Shown here: positions 16,648 through 23,949 of the stretch, in pieces
Layout of the letters: each line of letters opens with the position of its first letter
How positions within the stretch are numbered: the stretch's first letter is position 1
Assembly (NCBI GenBank): GCA_964577055.1
Contig: CAZNWC010000008.1
Span: forward strand, 89,590 to 153,589
Direction: 5' to 3'
DNA: 64,000 bases
From: PNNG01 sp964577055
GTDB taxonomy: Bacteria > Bacteroidota > Bacteroidia > UBA7662
Program-made: the position numbers and the translations under genes
Notes under the pieces: model-generated
Told to the model about the DNA's origin: nothing
Seen by the model: only the letters and a program-made list of their open reading frames with translations
Database searches by the model: none

Positions 16648-17664
16648 TTAGCGTTTGATGAGGCGCAGGCTACCAGCATGACCTTCGAGGCGAAGTAAAT
16701 AGGCACCCGCGGGCAAATCGCTGAGGTCGAGGCTGGCCCGACTTTCGGTGAACATCATTTGCTTTACCTTTTGGCCTTGCAGGTTGTACAGGCTCATGCG
16801 AGCGGCACCATTTTGTTTCAATTCGAGCTGTAAAATGTCATTCACTGGATTCGGCCATGCGTTGATGACATCGGCCAAATTGTTTTCGCTCACAGAAGAG
16901 GACCCGCTGAGCGGAGTGAAACGGTACACAGTTCCATTGACGGGTGTGCCGTTGACGGCGCCTAAAGTAAGCGACAAGCTTGGGCTTGCTGCCATGCCAC
17001 TGAGTAAATTGGCGACTACGTTGTTTCCATCTACAATGCCAGTGCCTATAAAAGCACCTGGATCACCGTCGTAAAAAAGCGTTGGATTGTTGATAGTGTT
17101 GTTGCCGTAACGGTATTCAATCACATTTGTTCCTTCATAAATCCAAGCCTGGAAGCTGATGTAATTGGTAAGAATGCCGCCATTGGCAGAAAATTCAGCA
17201 TAAGATCCTGCTTCTTTCCATTCGATTTTAAGGATACGGCTACCCACTGCACCATCTACCTTGTAGGAAATAGGTGATAGCGACTGCGACGAATCATAAC
17301 CTCTGTCAATCAAGTCAACGTCGAATGGGGCAATGATGGTGAATGCACTTACACCATTTCGCAAACCTGCCAAGGTGCCACCCAAGCCATCGAGCAAAAG
17401 CGAATCAACCTGTTGACCTTGTACAGAAAAGGTAAATGGCATAGGGATGATAAAGGTAGGGTCGTCCCAAATGCTGTTGCTGTTGAGCGAGGTGGCTCCA
17501 GAAAGGAATTCAAAAGTGGCAGTTTGTTGGCTGAAAGTGTAAGCCAGGTTGGCAGTGTTTTCAGAGCCTGCCGACTGCCGCAAGGGTGATGTTTTGGCGT
17601 TGTTTTGAGCCACGGCCGAATGAAGGGTTAAAACCGACAACAGGGCCAACAATGTTTTTTTCAT
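16648..17664 (-). CDS. Secreted protein with T9SS type A sorting domain, function unknown
   Basis: A 338-residue exported protein. Signal peptide MKKTLLALLSVLTLHSAVAQ; then a beta-rich domain (about residues 35-255) with FIIPMPFTFSVQGQQVDSLLL, GSRILKIEWKEAG and FQAWIYEGTNVIEYRYGNN, a pattern recurring in Bacteroidota surface proteins; then NGTVYRFTPL and a C-terminal sorting domain (AWPNPVNDILQLEL, LPAGAYLLRLEG, ending LIKR). The next upstream gene has the same plan (DRILKVQL, NGTVYTFKP, LAAGAYLL), so the two are paralogues. I know no enzymatic motif here. An adhesin or matrix role is possible but unsupported. Confidence 0.85.
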   Translation of the reverse strand: MKKTLLALLSVLTLHSAVAQNNAKTSPLRQSAGSENTANLAYTFSQQTATFEFLSGATSLNSNSIWDDPTFIIPMPFTFSVQGQQVDSLLLDGLGGTLAGLRNGVSAFTIIAPFDVDLIDRGYDSSQSLSPISYKVDGAVGSRILKIEWKEAGSYAEFSANGGILTNYISFQAWIYEGTNVIEYRYGNNTINNPTLFYDGDPGAFIGTGIVDGNNVVANLLSGMAASPSLSLTLGAVNGTPVNGTVYRFTPLSGSSSVSENNLADVINAWPNPVNDILQLELKQNGAARMSLYNLQGQKVKQMMFTESRASLDLSDLPAGAYLLRLEGHAGSLRLIKR

Positions 17665-17727
17665 ACCAATAGATTGAACCTCAAAATTAGTATAAAAGAC
17701 ATTGTTGCAACCTGTTGTCGCAAATGA

Positions 17728-18870
17728 TCATGGTTTTGTTAATCGTACGCTTTGTCCGTACAAAGGATCGTGCAGCAAATAGGCTCCTGCAGCCAGATCA
17801 TCGAGGGCAAAGCCTTGGCGGGCTTGTGCCACCTGGATGCGCTTGACAAGGCGTCCTTGACCGTCATACATGAGCAGTTCATCGGTGCCGACCAGTCCCA
17901 CCAGCTGATGCAGGCCAGATTGTGGCGATTGCATTACTTGAAATGCAGGCACTTGAACAGCAGCCTTTTGACGTTCGGGTAAAACCAAATGTACGGGTTT
18001 GAAAGTGTAAACAGTGCCGTTTTCAGGCATGCCGCACATGTATTGACTGCTACAGCGCACCATAGGAGCATTTGCTAAACCTGCGATGAATATTTCGTGT
18101 TCACCGTGGCCGCATGCTGCCCAAACCGAAATTTCTACATGTTCATCCCGTTTATTGAAGGGCATTTTAACATAGTGCACACTTACTTCGTTGGTGGCTT
18201 CGTGTAGCCAGGTTTGGGTAATTAGCGTGTCGGAGAAATATCTTCTCACCCCCAGTAATTGTACTTTCAAAATCCTGTCACCTGGTTGGCCGTCGGTTTG
18301 GTAAGTGATTTCGCTGTATTTGAAGCTTGGGGCACTGTCGAACAGCTTCTCCAAAGCTGAGCGCATGTCCAGGACGTTGATTGACATGATGTTGTCTTCG
18401 GCTTCATCTTCCAGGTCAAAATAAATGTCGCTCCAATAGCCTAAGCTGTGGACATTTCTACCATACACCATAAACGGAAAGGGCATGCGTAAAGTGGCTT
18501 TCCATCCGGAATATCTGTGATCTTCGGGCCAGATTTGCGGTCTATCGAGCAATCGTGCAGCTTTTTTAAACACCTGCAATTTGTAGTTTCCGTGGTGCTG
18601 GCATTGCTCGGCACAAGCGGCTGCATGATCTTCTTCCGACACGCGGTGCCTGTGCTGGTGGATGCAGTGGCTGTGGTCGTGGCACCAGTGGGGTTCTGTT
18701 TGTATTCCTTTTTCATCAAAGTGCCTTACATGACAGTCACTGGTGCCGGTTTCTTCTTTGAGAATAAGCGGAATAGCGGTGTCTACAATCTCAATGTAGC
18801 GAATAGAGGAGTCGGTTTGTGCTGCTACCCAGCCTGGCAGGGCCAGCAGCACCAGGAGTAAGTTTTTCAT
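17728..18870 (-). CDS. Secreted His/Cys-rich protein, probable T9SS cargo, paralogue of the next gene
   Basis: A 380-residue exported protein with signal peptide MKNLLLVLLALPGWVAAQ. Near the mature N-terminus (about residues 45-95) is a dense run of potential metal ligands: CHVRHFDEKG, then HWCHDHSHCIHQHRHR, then a CAEQCQHHG stretch. After it come the same beta domain as the 16648 gene (MPFPFMVYGRNVHSL, DRILKVQLLGV, TWLHEATNEVSVHYV), NGTVYTFKP and a degenerate sorting domain (LLMYDGQGRLVKRI, LAAGAYLL). The His/Cys cluster is absent from the paralogue, so it is an insertion specific to this protein. Binding of zinc, copper or nickel at the surface is an inference. Confidence 0.82.
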   Translation of the reverse strand: MKNLLLVLLALPGWVAAQTDSSIRYIEIVDTAIPLILKEETGTSDCHVRHFDEKGIQTEPHWCHDHSHCIHQHRHRVSEEDHAAACAEQCQHHGNYKLQVFKKAARLLDRPQIWPEDHRYSGWKATLRMPFPFMVYGRNVHSLGYWSDIYFDLEDEAEDNIMSINVLDMRSALEKLFDSAPSFKYSEITYQTDGQPGDRILKVQLLGVRRYFSDTLITQTWLHEATNEVSVHYVKMPFNKRDEHVEISVWAACGHGEHEIFIAGLANAPMVRCSSQYMCGMPENGTVYTFKPVHLVLPERQKAAVQVPAFQVMQSPQSGLHQLVGLVGTDELLMYDGQGRLVKRIQVAQARQGFALDDLAAGAYLLHDPLYGQSVRLTKP

Positions 18871-18880
18871 GGCGCATGTG

Positions 18881-19243
18881 TTAAAAGGTGAATGGTTCGA
18901 GAGTCATGTTATCGTTCACCCAAGGCCTTGCTTGTGTGAAGTAGCTTTTGATGAAGCCGTTTTGTGGTTGTGGCTTAAAGGTGGTTCGGTGATACCCTTC
19001 ACCATACTGAGCTGGAATGCCCCAAACGACAATGCTTTCCAATTCTTGTTGACCACAGATGACCGACCACGGAAACCAAGGTTTCGTGATTGGAGGGTTT
19101 TCAACTGTGCAAAGCGTGGGCATGGGCAAGGTTGCCATGGCGGCAACCACACCAGTTGCAGGCTCCTCGCTGGAGGTTGAAATGTGTTGGGCTGTAGCCT
19201 GCTGGAACATTGCCAGCAATGCGAAGAAAATTAGTCGTTTCAT
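18881..19243 (-). CDS. Small secreted protein, unknown
   Basis: A 120-residue protein with a clear signal peptide (MKRLIFFALLAMFQQATAQ) and a short mature part with two cysteines (LCTVENPP, SVICGQQ) and several aromatic-rich segments (VVWGIPAQYGEGYHRTTFKP). I do not recognise a family and no sorting domain is present. It ends 10 bp before the His/Cys-rich gene and is the first gene of a likely three-gene unit of secreted proteins. It could be a truncated relic of a larger surface protein, but its ends look clean. Confidence 0.6.
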   Translation of the reverse strand: MKRLIFFALLAMFQQATAQHISTSSEEPATGVVAAMATLPMPTLCTVENPPITKPWFPWSVICGQQELESIVVWGIPAQYGEGYHRTTFKPQPQNGFIKSYFTQARPWVNDNMTLEPFTF

Positions 19244-19398
19244 GGCTCATTGCTTTGAATTGAAAGCAATTTACCCTGGCCTGTTTTGCCAACGGTCACA
19301 ACTTTGTCGGCATATGTGCCCCGCCGATTTTCTGACATTCCGATGGCAATACCTCACGCGGTTGCGGCTGTTGGCTTTTTGCCGAAATTGCAGGCCGT

Positions 19399-20444
19399 AT
19401 GAAAAATCCCTGGATTGCAGCTTTTCGTTTGCGCACCTTGCCTCTGGCTTCAGCCTCTATTGTCATGGGTGGCGCATTGGCAGCGGCTGTTGATGCGCAC
19501 CGCTGGCCGGTGACCTTGCTGGCTTTGCTCACGGCCATCTTGCTGCAAGTATTGAGCAACCTGGCCAACGATTATGGCGATTTCCAAAATGGTGCTGATT
19601 TGGCTGGCAGGGCAGGGCCCGACCGTATGGTGGCAAGTGGGAAAATCAGTCCGGCCGCCATGAAAACGGCCATGGGGGTGTGCGCTGTGCTGGCCTTGGC
19701 ATCGGGTATTGGCTTGTTATGGGTGTCTTTTGGTGGGTTGTCATTGGCCTTCGCAGGGATGTTGCTGTTGGGATTGTTGGCCATAGGCGCAGCGGTGAAG
19801 TATACGGCGGGTAAAAATCCTTATGGTTATGCGGGCTTGGGCGATGTGTCGGTGCTGTTGTTTTTTGGCCTGGTTGGCGTAATGGGCAGTTTTTATTTAC
19901 ATACCGGAGANNNNNNNNNNNNNNNNNNNNNNNNNNNNNNNNNNNNNNNNNNNNNNNNNNNNNNNNNNNNNNNNNNNNNNNNNNNNNNNNNNNNNNNNNN
20001 NNNNNNNNNNTGTTGTTTTTTGGCCTGGTTGGCGTAATGGGCAGTTTTTATTTACATACCGGAGAATGGTGGTGGAATGTGCTGTTGCCTGCCACGGGGC
20101 TAGGACTGTTATCGACCGCTGTTTTGAATTTGAACAACCTGCGCGACCGTGAAAGCGACACCCGTGCCGGCAAACGCAGCATTCCCGTGCGTGTGGGTGC
20201 CGTTTGGGGCGTTCGTTACCACAATATGCTGGTGCTTTTGGGCAGTTTATTGATGCTGTGGTTTGCCCGGGGCGATTGGTCCCACTTGCACCTTCCTTGG
20301 CTCATTTGCTGTTTGCCTTTGTGGTTCAGTTTGTACCGCATCAATCAGGTGAAAGCTGCCCAGGGCTACGACCGCTTTTTGAAAATTACAGCCCTCAATA
20401 CCTTGCTTTTTGCCGTGGTTGCCGCCTTCATGAATTTGTTTTAG
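19399..20444 (+). CDS. menA: 1,4-dihydroxy-2-naphthoate polyprenyltransferase (interrupted by an assembly gap)
   Basis: MenA prenylates dihydroxynaphthoate in the inner membrane to give demethylmenaquinone. The N-terminal half shows FRLRTLPLASASIVMG and the first Asp-rich motif NLANDYGDFQNGAD; the C-terminal half shows the second (NLNNLRDRESDTRAGK). Bases 19911-20010 are N, and the 55 bp before the gap repeat exactly after it. Joining base 19910 to 20066 keeps the frame and gives 296 residues, the normal size, with about eight membrane helices. So the gene is intact and the break is an artefact. Its stop and the menC start are separated by one base. Confidence 0.93.
19856..20065. repeat. 55-bp direct duplication flanking a 100-N scaffold gap (assembly artefact)
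   Basis: Bases 19856-19910 and 20011-20065 are identical, with 100 N between them. The second gap of the window has the same geometry with another 55-bp sequence. This is what remains when two contigs overlapping by one k-mer length are joined with a fixed gap instead of merged. True sequence is obtained by deleting 155 bp. Confidence 0.9.
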
Positions 20445-20445
20445 C

Positions 20446-21525
20446 ATGCAAAGTCTACCTGAAAAATTACACGCTCGTTGTTTCCCTTATAGACTCAATT
20501 TTAAGTCGCCAGCGGGCACTTCACGTGGGGTGTTGACCCAAAAAATCAGCTGGATGATTGTAATAACCGATGAAAACGGTCAGCAGGGCTTGGGCGAGTG
20601 CGGTCCTTTACCTGGTTTGAGTTTCGACGATCGTCCCGATTTTGGCACGCGTTTGTTGCGCTTGTGTGAGCAGTTCAATCAGCAAGAGTGGGCTACGTTT
20701 GAAGAAAGTTTGCTTTTTTATCCGGCCATGCGCTTTGGTTTTGAAACGGCCCTGCGCGATTATTTGCAAGGAGGCCGGCGATTGCTGTTTGAAAGTGACT
20801 TTACGCTGAAGGGCGCTTCTCAAACCATCAATGGTTTGATTTGGATGGGTAGTGAGGTATTTATGCAGCAGCAAATTGCCGACAAGCTCGAACAAGGTTT
20901 TACTTGTTTGAAAATGAAAGTAGGAGCCCTTGACTTTGAAACGGAGTTGAACTTGTTGAAAGCGTTGCGCAGGCAGTTTCCGTTAGGTTTGCTCGAGCTG
21001 CGGGTGGATGCAAATGGAGCCTTTTCACCAGCGCAAGCACCAGACAGGCTCAAACGTTTGGCTGAGCTGGGCTTACACAGCATTGAGCAGCCCATCAAAG
21101 CCGGGCAGCCCGACGCGATGGCGGCTTTGTGTGCCCAAAACATTTTACCCATTGCGCTCGACGAAGAGCTCATTGGACTAACCGATGCCGATCAAATGGC
21201 CGATTTGCTTGATCAGATCAATCCCCCCTACATCATATTGAAGCCCACTTTGTTAGGTGGTTTTGAAGCTTCCGAGGCTTGGATTGCCGCTGCCGAAACA
21301 CGAAAGATAGGTTGGTGGGTGACCTCGGCCCTCGAGTCGAACATCGGCTTGAATGCCATTGCGCAGTGGACCGCCACCCTGCATAATCCTTTGCCGCAGG
21401 GTTTGGGTACCGGACAGCTCTATACCAATAATTTCGATTCGCCTTTGTTGGTTGAACAGGGCAAATTGTGGTATTTGCCAGAGAGAAGCCCTTGGGATTT
21501 GTCAGGTTTTAGGGATAACTTGTAA
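20446..21525 (+). CDS. menC: o-Succinylbenzoate synthase
   Basis: A 359-residue enolase-superfamily enzyme that dehydrates SHCHC to o-succinylbenzoate in menaquinone synthesis. The capping domain (residues 1-130, GLGECGPLPGLS) precedes the barrel with the catalytic Lys pair in CLKMKVG, metal ligands Asp in RVDANGAF, Glu in SIEQPI and Asp in ALDEEL, and the second-face lysine in IILKPTLLGG. All key residues are present. It begins one base after the menA stop and is followed by menE, so the three genes form one translated unit. Confidence 0.95.
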   Translation: MQSLPEKLHARCFPYRLNFKSPAGTSRGVLTQKISWMIVITDENGQQGLGECGPLPGLSFDDRPDFGTRLLRLCEQFNQQEWATFEESLLFYPAMRFGFETALRDYLQGGRRLLFESDFTLKGASQTINGLIWMGSEVFMQQQIADKLEQGFTCLKMKVGALDFETELNLLKALRRQFPLGLLELRVDANGAFSPAQAPDRLKRLAELGLHSIEQPIKAGQPDAMAALCAQNILPIALDEELIGLTDADQMADLLDQINPPYIILKPTLLGGFEASEAWIAAAETRKIGWWVTSALESNIGLNAIAQWTATLHNPLPQGLGTGQLYTNNFDSPLLVEQGKLWYLPERSPWDLSGFRDNL

Positions 21526-21550
21526 GCATTGATCCAAACCAATGTAACAA

Positions 21551-22639
21551 ATGCAGGGCATAACCCTTTTAGGTAAGTACCTATCAACCCATGACTTTGT
21601 GACAGGTCAGGCAGAAGAGTGGATGCGCACCAATCAATTACCCCAAGCTGTAGCGGACTTTTTGCGACATTGGTTTACCACAAATGAAGCGGTGACTGCC
21701 CAAACGTCGGGCTCAACGGGACCACCCAAGACCATCGTCTTGCAGCGCAGCCAAATGATTGCAAGCGCCCAACTTACCGCATTGCACTTTGGTTTCAAAG
21801 CCGGAATGCGTGCTTTATTGCCCTTGAGTGCCGATTTTATCGCGGGAAAAATGATGTTGGTGCGGGCCATTGTCAGTGGCCTGGATCTGTATGCAAGCTC
21901 GCCGACGCAAAAAGTAGGGGAGTTGTACCCTGGAATTGAATTTGATTTCACACCTCTGGTGCCAGCGCAATTATATGCCTTGCTCAAGAGCAAAGTAGCT
22001 ACAGTTCGTTTCGGAACCATTCTTTTGGGTGGAAGTGATGTGTCGCCTGAATTGCGTCAAATGCTATCAGCCATGGGCCAACAGGAGGTTTGGCAAGGAT
22101 TCGGTATGACCGAAACCGTAAGCCACATTGCCTTGAGACGTATCCAGCCTGGAGCCGAAGAGGCCTACTTGACCTTGCCTGGTTTGCTCACCGAAGCTGA
22201 TGAGAGCGGACAACTGCGCGTGTGGGGGGCGGTGACCAATTACCACTGGCTGAATACCCATGATGTGGTGGCTATTGACGAGCCTGGCCGGTTTCGATGG
22301 ATGGGACGTAGCGACAATGTAATCATGAGTGGGGGACATAAAATATTTCCAGAAAAGTTAGAGCAGCGATTATTGGAATTCATCTCACAAAACCATCGGT
22401 TTAACCACCTAAAGGGCACTGAATTTTACATTACTGCTGCGCCAGATGAGCAGTATGGGCAAGTGCCAGTGTTTGTGTATGAGAAAAATAATTATGTTGC
22501 TGATGAACTAATTGAGAGGTTTTTAAACGAAGTAAAGCTTCATTTTAAAAATTGGGAGTTTCCCCGAAGAATTGTTTCGCTCGACGCTTTAGCCCGAACA
22601 GCCAATGGCAAAATCTTAAGGACGCTGGATTCACTCTGA
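21551..22639 (+). CDS. menE: o-Succinylbenzoate--CoA ligase (short form)
   Basis: A 362-residue acyl-adenylate enzyme that activates o-succinylbenzoate with ATP and CoA. It has the P-loop-like TSGSTGPPK near residue 52, GFGMTET (about 183), the TxD-type motif in WLNTHDVVAI, the hinge MGRSDNVIMSGGHKI and the C-terminal catalytic lysine region TANGKILR. It is about 100 residues shorter than E. coli MenE because the N-terminal part before the P-loop is reduced; such short MenE proteins are usual in Bacteroidota. It lies 25 bp after menC. The remaining men genes are not in the window. Confidence 0.93.
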   Translation: MQGITLLGKYLSTHDFVTGQAEEWMRTNQLPQAVADFLRHWFTTNEAVTAQTSGSTGPPKTIVLQRSQMIASAQLTALHFGFKAGMRALLPLSADFIAGKMMLVRAIVSGLDLYASSPTQKVGELYPGIEFDFTPLVPAQLYALLKSKVATVRFGTILLGGSDVSPELRQMLSAMGQQEVWQGFGMTETVSHIALRRIQPGAEEAYLTLPGLLTEADESGQLRVWGAVTNYHWLNTHDVVAIDEPGRFRWMGRSDNVIMSGGHKIFPEKLEQRLLEFISQNHRFNHLKGTEFYITAAPDEQYGQVPVFVYEKNNYVADELIERFLNEVKLHFKNWEFPRRIVSLDALARTANGKILRTLDSL

Positions 22640-22976
22640 AAAAACACAGTGTACGGAGTACCTAAGAAGCACTGCATCTAAATTAATGTTTAGCCTGGTG
22701 CACATCAATTGAAAACCACGCAAAATCCACATTAACCTGGTTACTTATAAATGTGTTTTTTTAACGCTCAACCAGGGCAGTAAAGGCTTTGTCGAACTTT
22801 AAATTCGTTCCATGGAGTTTTCCATAGCCAAGCTGCTCGCTGGGTAATTGCCGCGTTCGGTTGAACATCTTTAGCTTTTGTGCCTATTTTTGGAGATTAC
22901 TCCTGATTGTTTGCCTGAGCCCTGCGAAGATAGGGGCATCCAGATGTAACATTGTTAAAGATGCATTGAGTCGTCC
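22640..22976. other. 337-bp intergenic region between menE and the GT14 gene
   Basis: I see no credible protein, tRNA or strong terminator hairpin here. The only signal is a promoter-like pair near its end (22861-22892). The base composition is more AT-rich than in the genes on either side. Confidence 0.6.
22861..22892 (+). promoter_or_regulatory. Candidate Bacteroidota-type promoter for the GT14 gene
   Basis: TTG at 22861-22863, a 21-nt spacer, and TATTTTTG at 22885-22892, an exact match to TAnnTTTG. Transcription would begin near 22898, leaving a leader of about 75-80 nt before the GT14 start. Confidence 0.5.
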
Positions 22977-23936
22977 ATGTCTACGAAGAAGCTGAAGTTA
23001 CTCTATCTCATTCTTGTCCACCAGTCGCCTGAACAGCTTTTACGGTTGGTGAATCGGCTTAATGGAGAAGAGGTATACTTTTATATTCATGTAGATGCCA
23101 AAGTTGATTGGGCACCATTTCAAAAACTATTGTCACCATACCCCAATGTTTACTTCATTGAGGCGCGGGAGCGGTGTATTTGGGGTGATTATTCGATTAC
23201 ACAAGCCACCCTTAAATTAGCACAAGCTGCGGTTGAGCAGCATACGCAAGGTATGGCCATCTTACTGAGCGGACAGGATTATCCCTTGTTCGCTGCTCAC
23301 CAGATTCGTGAGTTTTTTGAAGACAAACATGATTATCGTTTTATCGACAGTTTACCGATTGCACAAAATTGGACGGGACAGCAATTGAAAGTGCGTACGC
23401 GGTATTATCGCTTTACAACAGGAGATGGCAGAAATGACTACCTCACACTTGGATTGGGTTTGCGTGCATTTTCAAAATGGGCAAGACGAAAAATACCATT
23501 GGCCGCATTGATGCAGCTTTTCACCAAGCGGCGCTCACCCATACCCCTACACGGTGGCACCAACTGGTGGTCAATGCCAATCGATACCTTACGCAGCTTG
23601 AATGACTATTACCTGGCTCATAAGCAGGTTTTGGATCAATATTTCAAGCATACCCACTGCTCCGATGAGATTTTTTTTCAAAGCCTACTTCAAGCCAGTT
23701 CAACTGAAAAGGGAGCATTCGGAATAGCCCCGGCGGTCCATTATGCCAATTGGGCACGTAAAGAAGTTTCCTTGCCTGTTACTTTCGAGCAAGGTGATCT
23801 TGCAGAATTATTGCAGCTGCCCGCTTACAAGCTATTTGCACGTAAATTTGATATTGACAAAAGCAAAAGTTTGCTTGATGTGCTCGATGCACGTGCAAAT
23901 ACCCGGACCGCACGGCCAACTTCCCAAAACCCTTAA
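22977..23936 (+). CDS. Family GT14 glycosyltransferase (core-2/I-branching type)
   Basis: A 319-residue GT14-family protein, related to beta-1,6-N-acetylglucosaminyltransferases. It begins with the family opening (LLYLILVHQSPEQLLRLVNRL), followed by YFYIHVDAK, CIWGDYSITQATL, AILLSGQDYPL and HGGTNWWSMP, and the acidic HCSDEIFFQSLL region, all conserved in bacterial members. No signal peptide or membrane helix is seen, so it acts in the cytoplasm, most likely on a surface glycan. It has its own promoter candidate. The S15 peptidase gene starts 13 bp after its stop. The acceptor cannot be inferred. Confidence 0.87.
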   Translation: MSTKKLKLLYLILVHQSPEQLLRLVNRLNGEEVYFYIHVDAKVDWAPFQKLLSPYPNVYFIEARERCIWGDYSITQATLKLAQAAVEQHTQGMAILLSGQDYPLFAAHQIREFFEDKHDYRFIDSLPIAQNWTGQQLKVRTRYYRFTTGDGRNDYLTLGLGLRAFSKWARRKIPLAALMQLFTKRRSPIPLHGGTNWWSMPIDTLRSLNDYYLAHKQVLDQYFKHTHCSDEIFFQSLLQASSTEKGAFGIAPAVHYANWARKEVSLPVTFEQGDLAELLQLPAYKLFARKFDIDKSKSLLDVLDARANTRTARPTSQNP

Positions 23937-23949
23937 AACCTTCAATACC

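Noticed and set aside
19856..20065. True tandem repeat or small insertion inside menA
   Set aside because: The same 55-bp geometry with 100 N occurs in ccoG with a different sequence, and removing it restores both genes; this is an assembly join.
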